Shown here: one piece after another, positions 8,979-17,563 of the stretch | Numbering within the stretch: the stretch's first letter is position 1 | How the letters are laid out: every line of letters begins with the position of its first letter | Origin: Rhodococcus oxybenzonivorans | GTDB taxonomy: Bacteria > Actinomycetota > Actinomycetes > Mycobacteriales > Mycobacteriaceae | Reading direction: 5' to 3' | Length of the DNA stretch: 64,000 bases | Assembly (NCBI RefSeq): GCF_003130705.1 | Contig: NZ_CP021354.1 | Coordinates: 4,464,001 to 4,528,000, forward strand | Notes under the pieces: generated by a model | What the model was told of the DNA's origin: nothing | Database searches by the model: none | The model's input: the letters and a program-made list of their open reading frames with translations, nothing else | Made by a program: the position numbers and the translations under genes

Positions 8979-10148
8979 GTGCGGGTGGCGATGATGACCA
9001 AGGAGTATCCACCGGAGATCTATGGCGGTGCCGGTGTACACGTCACCGAGCTGGTTGCTCAGTTGAAGCAGCTGTGCGAGGTGGACGTGCATTGTATGGG
9101 TGCTCCGCGCGTCGGCGCCTTCGTGCACAATCCCGACCCGGCACTGACGGGGGCCAACGCCGCACTGGCGACGTTGTCTGCCGAATTGCGCATGGCGGAC
9201 GCCGCAACCGGCGCCGACGTCGTGCACTCGCACACCTGGTACACCGGGCTGGCAGGACATCTGGCGGCCGCACTGTACGACGTCCCGCACATCCTCACCG
9301 CCCACTCACTCGAACCCCGCAGGCCGTGGAAGGCGGAGCAACTGGGTGGTGGCTACCGTGTCTCCTCCTGGTCCGAGCGCAACGCCGTCGAGCACGCAGA
9401 CGCCGTGATCGCCGTCAGCGCCGGGATGCGACTCGACGTGCTCGACGCGTATGCGTCGGTCGATCCCGCCCGGGTCCACGTGGTACGCAACGGGATCGAC
9501 ACTTCGGTGTGGCATGCCGGTCCTTCCGGTCCGGGACGGTCCGCGCTCACCACGATCGGCGTCGACCCCGACACGCCGATGGTCGCCTTCGTCGGTCGCA
9601 TCACGAGGCAGAAAGGTGTCGGGCACCTCATCGCGGCCGCACACCATTTCGCGCCGGACATACAGTTGGTGCTCTGCGCAGGCGCTCCGGACACACCGGA
9701 GATCGCCGCGGAAACCGAGCAGGCCGTTGCGGCCCTCGCCGCTCACCGGGGCAATGTGTTCTGGGTACGCGAAATGCTACCGACCGAGCAGGTGCGAGAA
9801 ATCCTCGCAGCGGCAACAGTATTCGTGTGCCCGTCCGTGTACGAGCCGCTCGGCATCGTCAATCTAGAGGCGATGGCCTGCGAGACGGCGGTAGTGGCAT
9901 CCGATGTCGGTGGCATCCCCGAGGTTGTGGAAGACGGCGTCACCGGTCGTCTCGTGCACTACAACTCGTACGAGCCGGACAGTTTCGAACATGCGCTGGC
10001 AGAGACGGTCAACGAGGTCGCTTCCGATACCGCCGCGGCCGCCGCGATGGGTAAGGCGGGGCGAGCCCGTGCCATCGCCGAATTCTCCTGGGCCGCCATC
10101 GCACAGCAGACCCTCGACGTGTACCAGGACGCCCTCTCCCGGCGTTGA
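8979..10148 (+). CDS. glgM: GT4 glycosyltransferase GlgM/GlgA (ADP-glucose dependent)
   Basis: GT4-family retaining glycosyltransferase orthologous to mycobacterial Rv1212c. That protein, long annotated GlgA, makes alpha-maltose-1-phosphate from ADP-glucose and glucose-1-phosphate for GlgE. The N-terminal sequence MRVAMMTKEYPPEIYGGAG holds the ADP-sugar-binding GG motif, and FVCPSVYEPLGIVNLEAMA is the GT4 EX7E region. GTG 8979 gives 389 residues and the typical MRVAM start; longer in-frame starts overlap glgC. It is divergently paired with glgC, which supplies its substrate. Confidence 0.92.
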   Translation: MRVAMMTKEYPPEIYGGAGVHVTELVAQLKQLCEVDVHCMGAPRVGAFVHNPDPALTGANAALATLSAELRMADAATGADVVHSHTWYTGLAGHLAAALYDVPHILTAHSLEPRRPWKAEQLGGGYRVSSWSERNAVEHADAVIAVSAGMRLDVLDAYASVDPARVHVVRNGIDTSVWHAGPSGPGRSALTTIGVDPDTPMVAFVGRITRQKGVGHLIAAAHHFAPDIQLVLCAGAPDTPEIAAETEQAVAALAAHRGNVFWVREMLPTEQVREILAAATVFVCPSVYEPLGIVNLEAMACETAVVASDVGGIPEVVEDGVTGRLVHYNSYEPDSFEHALAETVNEVASDTAAAAAMGKAGRARAIAEFSWAAIAQQTLDVYQDALSRR

Positions 10149-10171
10149 ACCGACTGCCTGGGACGGCCTTT

Positions 10172-11080
10172 TCAGCGGCGCCGGTATGTGGAGACCGTCA
10201 CGGACGCCGTCACCGGATACGCGCGGGGCAGGTCGGCGATCGAGGTCGCGAGCCGCTCGGGTGTGAGGTGGCGAGCCGAGGGTCCCATGCCGACCAGACG
10301 CGTGAGGTCGTCGTGCGTCAGCGACATCGGGTACTCGACGTCCCTGAGGTCGGTGCGGTCGAAGCGCCCGGACATGGCCGCACCGAGCCGCTCGACCTTA
10401 CGGTCGTCGACACGCACCATGCCGAGGAGGTCGACGAGTTCGGCCAGGTGTCGTTCGGTCGGGGTGAGGACCACCAGTGCGCCGCCCTCGCCGAGCACTC
10501 GATGCGCCTCCTCTGCATTTCGCGGCGCGAACACGCACAACACGTGGCTCAGGACTCCGTCGCGCACCGGCAGGTGGTGCCAGACGTCGGCGACGACCGC
10601 CCCCGCACGCGGATGCGCCTTGGCGATACGGCGGGCCGCATACTTGGAGACGTCGAGCCCGACGCCTCGGGCCGTCGGAACCGCATCGAGGACACGGGCA
10701 AGGTAGTGACCTGTGCCTGCGCCGATCTCGAGAATCGCCGGCTCGGGATCGTCAGTAGCTCGGACGGCGTCCGCGACGGCGTCCATCAACGGGTCGAAGC
10801 TCCCGCCCGCCAGAAAATCGGCCCGCGCGGCAATCATATCGGGACTGTCACCGTCGAACTTGCCGCCGGCGCCGGTCATCAGGCTGACGTAACCCTGGCG
10901 GGCCACGTCGAAGCTGTGGCCCGCATCGCACAGAAGCGTATTTTCGTCGAGTTCGAGGCCGGCCCCGCATTGCGGACAGGCAAGCAGGTCCACCACATCA
11001 GACAACACGAGCGCGCGCCCCGTTTCCTTCCGGACAGGGAACAGGCCCCGCACCGGCAACGGCGACGGGGCCTGACCCAT
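10172..11080 (-). CDS. RlmA-like 23S rRNA (guanine-N1) methyltransferase
   Basis: Resembles RlmA/TlrB enzymes that methylate G745 or G748 of 23S rRNA. An N-terminal zinc ribbon (CPQC, then C and H in LLCDAGHSF) precedes QGYVSLM, a strong family motif. The SAM-binding motif is ILEIGAGTGHYL. The tail (LTPERL) is usual for the family. The ATG at 11080 has only a weak GAGAG ribosome-binding site; GTG 11008 would also keep the whole zinc ribbon. Whether G745 or G748 is the target, or whether the gene confers macrolide tolerance as tlrB does, cannot be told from sequence. Confidence 0.82.
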   Translation of the reverse strand: MGQAPSPLPVRGLFPVRKETGRALVLSDVVDLLACPQCGAGLELDENTLLCDAGHSFDVARQGYVSLMTGAGGKFDGDSPDMIAARADFLAGGSFDPLMDAVADAVRATDDPEPAILEIGAGTGHYLARVLDAVPTARGVGLDVSKYAARRIAKAHPRAGAVVADVWHHLPVRDGVLSHVLCVFAPRNAEEAHRVLGEGGALVVLTPTERHLAELVDLLGMVRVDDRKVERLGAAMSGRFDRTDLRDVEYPMSLTHDDLTRLVGMGPSARHLTPERLATSIADLPRAYPVTASVTVSTYRRR

Positions 11081-11100
11081 GAGGTTCTCTCTGCACCCGA

Positions 11101-11268
11101 CTAACTGGTGACGCCCTTGAGCTCTTCACCGAGTGCAGCAGCTTCCTCCGGGGTGAGCTCGACGACCAGACGTCCACCACCCTCGAGCGGAACCCGCATG
11201 ACGATTCCTCGTCCCTCTTTGGTTGCTTCGAGGGGACCGTCCCCGGTCCGGGGCTTCATGGCCGCCAT
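11101..11268 (-). CDS. DUF3117 small conserved actinobacterial protein
   Basis: A 55-residue protein that begins MAAMKPRTGDGPLEATKEGR, the hallmark of the DUF3117 family (Rv1211 in M. tuberculosis), which is conserved almost unchanged in Actinobacteria. No function is established. It is predicted to form a small beta-rich fold followed by a helix (TPEEAAALGEEL). ATG 11268 is chosen because GGAGGGAG lies about 6-9 bases upstream. It lies downstream of tag, as in mycobacteria. Confidence 0.92.
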   Translation of the reverse strand: MAAMKPRTGDGPLEATKEGRGIVMRVPLEGGGRLVVELTPEEAAALGEELKGVTS

Positions 11269-11321
11269 CCTCTGCTCCCTCCAGATCTGCGCTGCCTGCG
11301 TGCGCCTCGACAACTTGTGGT

Positions 11322-11346
11322 GCCTCGCCGAATCACTCGGCGAGGC
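11322..11346 (-). terminator. Perfect hairpin between tag and the DUF3117 gene
   Basis: A 10-bp perfect stem GCCTCGCCGA/TCGGCGAGGC with a 5-base loop. On the minus strand it is 75 bases after the tag stop and 54 bases before the DUF3117 start, with no T-run after it. It could terminate tag or shape the DUF3117 leader. Confidence 0.5.
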
Positions 11347-11420
11347 TCGTGACAACCATTCTTCCCTATGGACACGAGTACCGGGAACCTGAGTTCCAAA
11401 TAGGCGCGTTCACCGGCGGC

Positions 11421-11996
11421 TCAGGCGGCCGATGGGACCCAGCACCCGGCGACATGGTCGTCGACCATCCCGGTAGCCTGCATCAGCGCATACGCCGTGG
11501 TAGGGCCCACAAACTTGAATCCGCGGCGCTTGAGTTCCTTGGCCATTGCGGTGGACTCGGCGGTGACGGCCGGAACGTCGTTCACGGTGGCCGGCCGGCT
11601 CGGGCGCGGCGGCGGGGCGAACGACCAGAGCAGGGTGTCGAGGTCGGTGTCCTGCAGCGCCAGAATCGCCCGCGCATTGCTCACCGAAGCTTCGATCTTG
11701 GCACGGTTGCGCACGATCGACGCGTCCGCCAGAAGGCGTTCGACATCCCGTTCCGTGAACCTCGCGACCACCTCCGGGTCGAACCCGGAGAACGCAGCAC
11801 GGAATGCATCACGTTTACGCAGGATCGTGATCCATGACAGTCCCGACTGGAACGCTTCGAGGCACAGCCGCTCGTACAACTCGTTCCGCCCGTGCAACGG
11901 CCGGCCCCATTCCTCGTCGTGGTAGTCCCGGTACAGCCGGGAGCCATTCGTGTCGACCGCCCACGCACACCGCACTCGATCGTCGGGCTCGGTCAC
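11421..11996 (-). CDS. tag: DNA-3-methyladenine glycosylase I
   Basis: Removes 3-methyladenine from alkylated DNA (base excision repair). It shows the Tag-specific N-terminal region (RCAWAVDTN, then DYHDEEWGRPLHGRNELYE) and the family core LCLEAFQSGLSWITIL. KELKRRGFKFVGPTTAYALMQATGMVDDH includes the HhH-like segment and the zinc-site residues near the C-terminus. It overlaps the upstream DivIVA-like gene by 4 bases (ATGA), so the two are translationally coupled. Confidence 0.93.
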   Translation of the reverse strand: MTEPDDRVRCAWAVDTNGSRLYRDYHDEEWGRPLHGRNELYERLCLEAFQSGLSWITILRKRDAFRAAFSGFDPEVVARFTERDVERLLADASIVRNRAKIEASVSNARAILALQDTDLDTLLWSFAPPPRPSRPATVNDVPAVTAESTAMAKELKRRGFKFVGPTTAYALMQATGMVDDHVAGCWVPSAA

Positions 11997-12304
11997 GACG
12001 ACTCCGCCGGACGGTCGCGCGCCGACTCAGCCTCCGCCAATTGTTCACGCAGCGAATCGATTTCGCGAGCCAGCCGCGCCAGCGCCCAGTCCACCTCGCT
12101 CGCTTTGTATCCCCGCAACGTCTGCTGAAAACGCAAGGCCTCCACGTCCGCCCCGGTTACGCCCCGGGCCGGCAAGACGGTCAGAGTGGTGCCCGGAGGC
12201 AGCGGCTCCAGTTCCTCGGAACGGCCGAACACCGCACTGGCGGCGAGGAACAACATCGCACCGACGAAGGCCATGACGAGCAGATAGAGCAGGGCTGTCA
12301 CCAT
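11993..12304 (-). CDS. Small membrane protein with DivIVA-like domain
   Basis: A 103-residue protein homologous in position and layout to Rv1209. One N-terminal membrane helix (about 4-24) is followed by a DivIVA-type motif (VEALRFQQTLRGYKASEVDW) and a short coiled coil (LAREIDSLREQLAEAE). DivIVA/Wag31-like motifs recognise curved membranes or oligomerise at poles in this group; a polar or septal role is inferred only. Its 3' end overlaps the start of tag. Confidence 0.78.
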   Translation of the reverse strand: MVTALLYLLVMAFVGAMLFLAASAVFGRSEELEPLPPGTTLTVLPARGVTGADVEALRFQQTLRGYKASEVDWALARLAREIDSLREQLAEAESARDRPAESS

Positions 12305-12354
12305 GCTTCGATCCTGTCACGGACCTCCGACAGCAGCCACAGGCCGGGCTTCCG

Positions 12355-13311
12355 TCAGGGGCACACGGTGTTCATCGGAGGACGATCCGTCAGAGCCACT
12401 TCCGTCGTGGTCGGGACGAACGAATCGCCGTCGACGAGGAACTGGGTGAGACCGGCCCCCGAATCCTCCACTCCACACCTTCGCATCATCGTGCCGATGA
12501 TCTGCCTGCTCATCACACCGAGTTCGGACAGCGGGCGGTTGCGGTGCTTACGCACCCCCAGATTGACCTGGCCGATGGCACCGAGGCCGAGGCGGTCGTA
12601 CGTGTCGAGCAGCAGCCCGATCTCGACGCCGTACCCCGGCGCGAAAGGCACCGCCGACAGCAGTTCGCGGGTGCCCGCGTATTCACCACCGAGCGGTTGC
12701 AGCACACTCGTCAATTCCGGCCGCAGAGCCGCCAGCAACGGACGCGCCACCAGTTCGGTGACACGCCCCCCTCCGTTGGCATCCTCCGTCCCGCTTAGCC
12801 GCAACGGACGACGGTAGTAGCCCTTCACGAGATGGATGCCGTCGACGGTCAGCAGCGGTCCCAGTAGTTTCGGTACGAAGGCGGGGTCCGGGTTGATCAG
12901 ATCGGAATCGACGAAGGCGATGAGGTCGCCGGTGCTCGCGGCGACGGACCGCCACAACACCTCACCCTTGCCCGCCACCGGCGGGTACGCGGGCACAGCC
13001 TCTTCGCGGCTGATCACGGTGGCACCGGCCGACCGGGCGCGTTCGACCGTCAAATCCGTCGACCCGGAGTCGAGCACGATCAGCTCGTCGACCAGCCCGC
13101 CCAGCAAGGGGTGGATCGTGTCGACCACGGCCGCGACGGTCTCTTCCTCGTTGAGCGCAGGCAGGACCACCGACACGGTCCTGCCCGCCTTGGCACGTTC
13201 GAGTTCCGCGATACTCCACGACGGCTGATCCCAGCTGTTCGCCTCCGCCCAGGTGCGAGGGGTGTCGACCGCCAGCATCGAGCGGGGCACGCCCGCCCCG
13301 ACCGCGCTCAT
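12355..13311 (-). CDS. gpgS: Glucosyl-3-phosphoglycerate synthase
   Basis: GT81 glycosyltransferase that makes glucosyl-3-phosphoglycerate from NDP-glucose and 3-phosphoglycerate, the first step towards glucosylglycerate and methylglucose lipopolysaccharide in mycobacteria. The GT-A fold shows SVVLPALNEEETV, DSGSTD and the metal-binding FVDSDLINPDP. PLGGEYAGTRELL and GYGVEIGLLLD are family acceptor-site regions. It starts by a 4-base ATGA overlap with the end of folP2. Confidence 0.93.
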   Translation of the reverse strand: MSAVGAGVPRSMLAVDTPRTWAEANSWDQPSWSIAELERAKAGRTVSVVLPALNEEETVAAVVDTIHPLLGGLVDELIVLDSGSTDLTVERARSAGATVISREEAVPAYPPVAGKGEVLWRSVAASTGDLIAFVDSDLINPDPAFVPKLLGPLLTVDGIHLVKGYYRRPLRLSGTEDANGGGRVTELVARPLLAALRPELTSVLQPLGGEYAGTRELLSAVPFAPGYGVEIGLLLDTYDRLGLGAIGQVNLGVRKHRNRPLSELGVMSRQIIGTMMRRCGVEDSGAGLTQFLVDGDSFVPTTTEVALTDRPPMNTVCP

Positions 13312-14207
13312 GCCAGCCCCCGCACCGTGCGGGCGGGTGCGCGTCTGCCCTGAATCGCGGCCACCATATCCACCACTCGTCGAGTGGGTGCAACTTCGTG
13401 AACGCGGAAGACGCGTGCGCCTCCCGCTGCGGCCATCGCTGTCGCTGCCAATGTTCCCTCCAACCGCTCGGCGAGATCTACCCCTAGAGTCTCCCCGACA
13501 AAGTCCTTGTTACTGAGGGCCATGAGCACTGGCCACCCCGTATTTACAAGATCTTCCACTCGCCGCAACAACTCGAGCCCGTGATAAGTGTTCTTCCCGA
13601 AATCGTGGGTCGGATCGATGAGGATGGAGTCGGTGGGCACGCCCAGCCGAGCGGCTCTCTCGGCGGCAGTGACCACCTCCCGCAGGACGTCGGCCACGAT
13701 GTCCGCATAGCGAACCCGGAACGGCCGGGTCCTCGGTACCGCTCCCCCCGTGTGCGAGCAGACGATGCCGGCTCCGGTCTCCGCGGCCACCTCCACGAGC
13801 GCCGGATCCGCGCCCGCCCAGGTGTCGTTGATGAGGTCGGCCCCCTCGGCGCGGGCCAGTCGCGCCACCTCGCTGCGCCAGGTGTCGACACTGACGAGCA
13901 GCTCCGGGAAGCGTTCGCGGATGGCGGCGACGAACGGCACCACCCGCCGCGTCTCCTCGGCGGCATCGACGACGTCACCCGGCCCTGCCTTCACACCCCC
14001 GATATCGACGAGGTCCGCGCCCTCGTCCACGGCACGCTCGACCGCCGCCATCGCCGCCGAGTCGGTGAACGTGGACCCGCGGTCGTAGAACGAATCGGGG
14101 GTCCGGTTGACGATGGCCATCACCAGCGCGCGGTCGGTGGCGACCGGTCGCCCGCAGAGCGTGGACGACGGGCAGTCCGGGGCGGGCGGTGTGTCTTCGT
14201 CGGCCAT
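13308..14207 (-). CDS. folP2: FolP2, dihydropteroate synthase homologue
   Basis: Pterin-binding TIM-barrel protein of the dihydropteroate synthase family. It has MAIVNRTPDSFYD, DIGGVKAGPG, DTWRSEVAR and NDTW. It corresponds to mycobacterial FolP2 (Rv1207), which is coupled to gpgS; published work on M. leprae FolP2 found no sulfonamide-sensitive dihydropteroate synthase activity, so folate synthesis should not be assumed. The usual D-x-G-G-E/Q-S pterin motif reads IGGVKAGPG, as in FolP2 proteins. ATG 14207 is preferred, with 14216 as an alternative; ribosome-binding sites are weak. Confidence 0.85.
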   Translation of the reverse strand: MADEDTPPAPDCPSSTLCGRPVATDRALVMAIVNRTPDSFYDRGSTFTDSAAMAAVERAVDEGADLVDIGGVKAGPGDVVDAAEETRRVVPFVAAIRERFPELLVSVDTWRSEVARLARAEGADLINDTWAGADPALVEVAAETGAGIVCSHTGGAVPRTRPFRVRYADIVADVLREVVTAAERAARLGVPTDSILIDPTHDFGKNTYHGLELLRRVEDLVNTGWPVLMALSNKDFVGETLGVDLAERLEGTLAATAMAAAGGARVFRVHEVAPTRRVVDMVAAIQGRRAPARTVRGLA

Positions 14208-14303
14208 GTCACCCATATTGGCACGCAGCGGAATCGCACCACCCGTGAGCACTTCTCAACAGTGGGGTGTTAACAAGTACTCACGGACACCGGAGGCGCA
14301 TCG

Positions 14304-16079
14304 TCACCCCTTGGGGAGCGCGCCCTTCGCTACTTCGTCGACGTAACCCTCGTAGGACGGGCAGTATCCCTTGCTGCGTCCGGCGAGAACGAAGAGCCGG
14401 GCGGTGTCCTCGACGTCGTACCCTTCCTTGCGCAGTTCCACCTTGCGGCTCTTGAACGTCGACGTCTGTTCGAGGGAGTCGACAACGCGGACGAACAAGG
14501 GCACGGCGTACGACGGCAGCCGCTCGAAGAGGAGGGACGCCACCTCCCGGCCGTCGAACTTCTCGCCGTCACACAACGTCACGGCCGCCATACCCGCGCG
14601 CCCGTCCGTACCCGGGATCTCGACCCCGTAGACGACGGCATGCTCGACCGCGGGGTGTGCGAGGATCACCCCTTCGACCTCGGTGGTCGCCACGTTCTCG
14701 CCCTTCCAGCGGAAGGTGTCACCGAGCCGGTCGACGAAGGCGACGTGCGACCGCCCCTGCCGGCGCACCAGGTCGCCGGTGTCGAACCAGCAGTCGCCGT
14801 CGTCGAAGCCGTCGCGAATCAATTTCTTGTCGGTGGCCTTTTCGTCGGTGTACCCGTCGAACGGCGCCCTGTCGGTGACCTTCGACAGCAGCAGCCCGAC
14901 CTCACCGGTGCGCACCTTCCGCAGCCGGCCGTCGGAGTGGCGTTTCGGCGATCCGCTGTCCTCGTCGTACTCGACCACCGCGTGGGGAAGGGGACAGATT
15001 CCCGCGGTCTTGTCGAGGTTGAGGGCGTTGACGAAGGCGATGTTGCATTCGCTGGCCCCATAGAACTCGGCCACCCGCGTGATGCCGAACCTCTTGGTGA
15101 ATTCCGACCAGATTTCGGGGCGAAGGCCGTTGCCCACCATCAGCCGGATGGAGTTGTGCCGATCCTGCGGATCGGCCGGCTGGTTGAGCAGATACCGGCA
15201 CAGTTCACCGATGTAGGTGAACGCCGTGGCACCGTTCAGTTCGACGTCTGCCCAGAAGTTCGACACGGAGAACTGTTTGCCCAGGGCAAGGGTGGCGCCC
15301 GACCCCAGCACCGAGGAGAGGGAGACCGTGAGCGCGTTGTTGTGATAGAGCGGCAGGCAGCAGTAGAGCGTGTCGCTGCTGCGCAGACGCACACCCATGT
15401 TGCCGAGGCCGGACATGCTTTTGAGCCAGCGGAAGTGGCTCATCAAGCTGGCCTTGGGAAGGCCCGTCGTGCCCGAGGTGAAGATATAGAAGGCCTTTTC
15501 CTTCGCCTGGATCTCCTCGCACACATCCGGGTCGTCCTGTTCGGCCGATTCCGCGAGCTGATCGAGGTCGTCGTAATACAGGACCGAGGACACCGCGGGT
15601 GGTTCGTCGAGGGAGTCCATGGCCTCACCGCAGGCCTCGGACACCACCAGCAACCGGCTGTTCAACAGCGCGATGCTGTGGGCGAGTACCTCACCGCGCT
15701 GGTTGTGGTTGAGCATGCCTGCGGTGGCACCGAGTTTCACCACCGCCAGTGCAATCAGCAGCGTCTCCGGCAGGTTCTTGCCGAGGATCCCGACGACGTC
15801 TCCGCGCGCGACGCCGAGGTCCGCGAGGGCGTGTGCGTAACGGTTGACGCGCGCATTGGCGGACGCGTAACTGATCGATTCACCCTCGAATTTCACGAAG
15901 GTGCGACCCGGGTGTGCCGCTGCCACCCGTTGGAAGACGAGACCGATCGATTCCTTCGCGTCCGGGGTGCGCATCAGGCCCCGGACACCCTTGGCCATGA
16001 TCGGCAGTTCCGGGATCATCGCCGGCAGCCGCCAGGCAAGGTCGACCACACTGATCGTCGAACGTGCTTCAGAACGCAT
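14304..16079 (-). CDS. fadD6: Long/very-long-chain acyl-CoA synthetase FadD6
   Basis: AMP-forming acyl-CoA synthetase of the FATP/FACVL branch (Rv1206 orthologue), which activates fatty acids. The P-loop motif YIFTSGTTGLPKA starts near residue 210; YGASECNIAF and DTGDLVRRQ with RLGDTFRWKGENVAT follow, and the C-terminal TFKSRKVELRKEGYD holds the catalytic Lys region. At 591 residues it is full length. It lies upstream of folP2 on the same strand with a 96-base gap. Confidence 0.92.
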   Translation of the reverse strand: MRSEARSTISVVDLAWRLPAMIPELPIMAKGVRGLMRTPDAKESIGLVFQRVAAAHPGRTFVKFEGESISYASANARVNRYAHALADLGVARGDVVGILGKNLPETLLIALAVVKLGATAGMLNHNQRGEVLAHSIALLNSRLLVVSEACGEAMDSLDEPPAVSSVLYYDDLDQLAESAEQDDPDVCEEIQAKEKAFYIFTSGTTGLPKASLMSHFRWLKSMSGLGNMGVRLRSSDTLYCCLPLYHNNALTVSLSSVLGSGATLALGKQFSVSNFWADVELNGATAFTYIGELCRYLLNQPADPQDRHNSIRLMVGNGLRPEIWSEFTKRFGITRVAEFYGASECNIAFVNALNLDKTAGICPLPHAVVEYDEDSGSPKRHSDGRLRKVRTGEVGLLLSKVTDRAPFDGYTDEKATDKKLIRDGFDDGDCWFDTGDLVRRQGRSHVAFVDRLGDTFRWKGENVATTEVEGVILAHPAVEHAVVYGVEIPGTDGRAGMAAVTLCDGEKFDGREVASLLFERLPSYAVPLFVRVVDSLEQTSTFKSRKVELRKEGYDVEDTARLFVLAGRSKGYCPSYEGYVDEVAKGALPKG

Positions 16080-16163
16080 GACATCCCCTCAGGCCTGCAA
16101 TATGAGTCAGGTCACCTTACTGCACGGTAACAACCAGCGCCACGACTCCGGGGGATGCGGATC

Positions 16164-16727
16164 TCAGACCACGCAGGCGTCGAGCGCAGCCTCGACGTCG
16201 GTCCGAACGAGCAGTCGGTCGAGTGCACGTTGGGCCACGAATCCGCCGCCGCGCAGGCTGTCGAGCCATTCCAGCAGCCCGGTGTAGTGCCCGACCGGGT
16301 CGAGCAGGACCACGGGTTTGTCGTGCATGCCGAGGTAGCCCGCTGTCCACGTTTCGAAGAGTTCCTCGAGCGTGCCGATTCCGCCCGGCAGCGTGATGAA
16401 GGCGTCCGCTCTGTCCTCCATCACCTGTTTGCGCTGCCGCATGGTGTCGGTCACGACAAGTTCGTCGGCGTCGACATCGGCGACCTCCCGGTGCACCAAG
16501 GCTTTGGGGATGACACCCACCGTGTTGGCGCCCGCAGCCCTCGCCGCTTCGGCCACCGCGCCCATCATCGACACATTTCCGCCACCCGAGACGAGTTGCC
16601 AGCCGCGGGCGCCGATGTGGGTGCCGATCTGGCGGGCGAGTTCGAGGAAGTGTTCGCCGACCGGCCCGGAGGCACAGTAGACGCACACCGACAACGGCTC
16701 GGCTACAACACCTTTCGGCATCACCAC
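16164..16727 (-). CDS. LOG-family protein (cytokinin riboside 5'-monophosphate phosphoribohydrolase)
   Basis: A 187-residue TIGR00730-type protein with SVCVYCASGPVG, LVSGGGNVSMMG and the LOG signature PGGIGTLEELFE. Family members hydrolyse adenine-nucleotide-type monophosphates to the base and ribose-5-phosphate; the mycobacterial orthologue Rv1205 makes free cytokinins. Its 5' end overlaps the end of a second LOG gene by 7 bases, so the two form an operon. Confidence 0.88.
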   Translation of the reverse strand: MVMPKGVVAEPLSVCVYCASGPVGEHFLELARQIGTHIGARGWQLVSGGGNVSMMGAVAEAARAAGANTVGVIPKALVHREVADVDADELVVTDTMRQRKQVMEDRADAFITLPGGIGTLEELFETWTAGYLGMHDKPVVLLDPVGHYTGLLEWLDSLRGGGFVAQRALDRLLVRTDVEAALDACVV

Positions 16728-17521
16728 TGGTCCTCCGTGCCGGCCAGTGCGCCGTCGTCGACGCCCTGTTGCGCCGTGACGACGATCTGCACGGCCTCCT
16801 CGACACTGTCGGTCACGTGCAGCAGGTTCACGTCCCCTTCGGAGATTTTGCCGGTCCGCTCGAGCGTGTTCCGAAGCCAGTCGACGAGCCCCGACCAGTA
16901 CTCGGTGCCGAACAACACGATCGGGAAGCGGGTGACCTTCCGCGTCTGGACCAACGTCAGCGCCTCGAAGAGTTCGTCGAGAGTCCCGAACCCTCCGGGC
17001 AGGCAGATGAAGGCCTGCGAGTACTTCACGAACATCGTCTTACGCGCGAAGAAGTACCGAAAATTGATCCCCAGGTCGACCCACTCGTTGAGTCCCTGCT
17101 CGAAGGGCAGTTCGATGCCCAGGCCGATGGAGTAGCCCCCGGATTCGCTGGCGCCCCGATTGGCCGCTTCCATCACGCCGGGGCCCCCGCCGGTGATGAC
17201 GGCGAACCCTGCCTCCGCCAAGCCCGCACCCAGCGCCCGGCCCGCCTCGTACTCCGCATGGTCGACCGACGTCCGGGCGGAGCCGAACACCGTGACCGCC
17301 CGGGGCACCTCGGCAAGGGCACCGAAACCTTCGACGAACTCACTCTGGATCCGCAGCACCCGCCACGGGTCGGTGTGCACCCAATCCGTCGATCCCCGCT
17401 CGTCCAGCAACCGCTCGTCGGTGGTCGTGGCCTCGTCCTTGCGGGCGCGCCTCAACTGGATCGGGCCGCGGTGCTTCACGGACGACGACTTGCGACCGTG
17501 ATTGTTCTTCTCGGGTGCCAT
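16721..17521 (-). CDS. Second LOG-family protein
   Basis: A 266-residue LOG-like protein with a basic N-terminal extension of about 60 residues, then VTVFGSARTS, VITGGGPGVMEAANRGA, and FICLPGGFGTLDELFE. It has the conserved Arg and PGGxGTxxE motif of lysine-decarboxylase-like (LOG) proteins. GGxG and the substrate Arg are intact, so it is probably active. Starting at ATG 17521, it is the first gene of a two-gene unit with the shorter LOG gene. Confidence 0.85.
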   Translation of the reverse strand: MAPEKNNHGRKSSSVKHRGPIQLRRARKDEATTTDERLLDERGSTDWVHTDPWRVLRIQSEFVEGFGALAEVPRAVTVFGSARTSVDHAEYEAGRALGAGLAEAGFAVITGGGPGVMEAANRGASESGGYSIGLGIELPFEQGLNEWVDLGINFRYFFARKTMFVKYSQAFICLPGGFGTLDELFEALTLVQTRKVTRFPIVLFGTEYWSGLVDWLRNTLERTGKISEGDVNLLHVTDSVEEAVQIVVTAQQGVDDGALAGTEDQW

Positions 17522-17563
17522 GCGCCCCAGGCTAACGGGTGGCCCGAGCCTCCGATCGGGCAG

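Noticed and set aside
14640..16130. A 496-codon open frame antisense to fadD6
   Set aside because: Shadow of fadD6; no domain and no ribosome-binding site.
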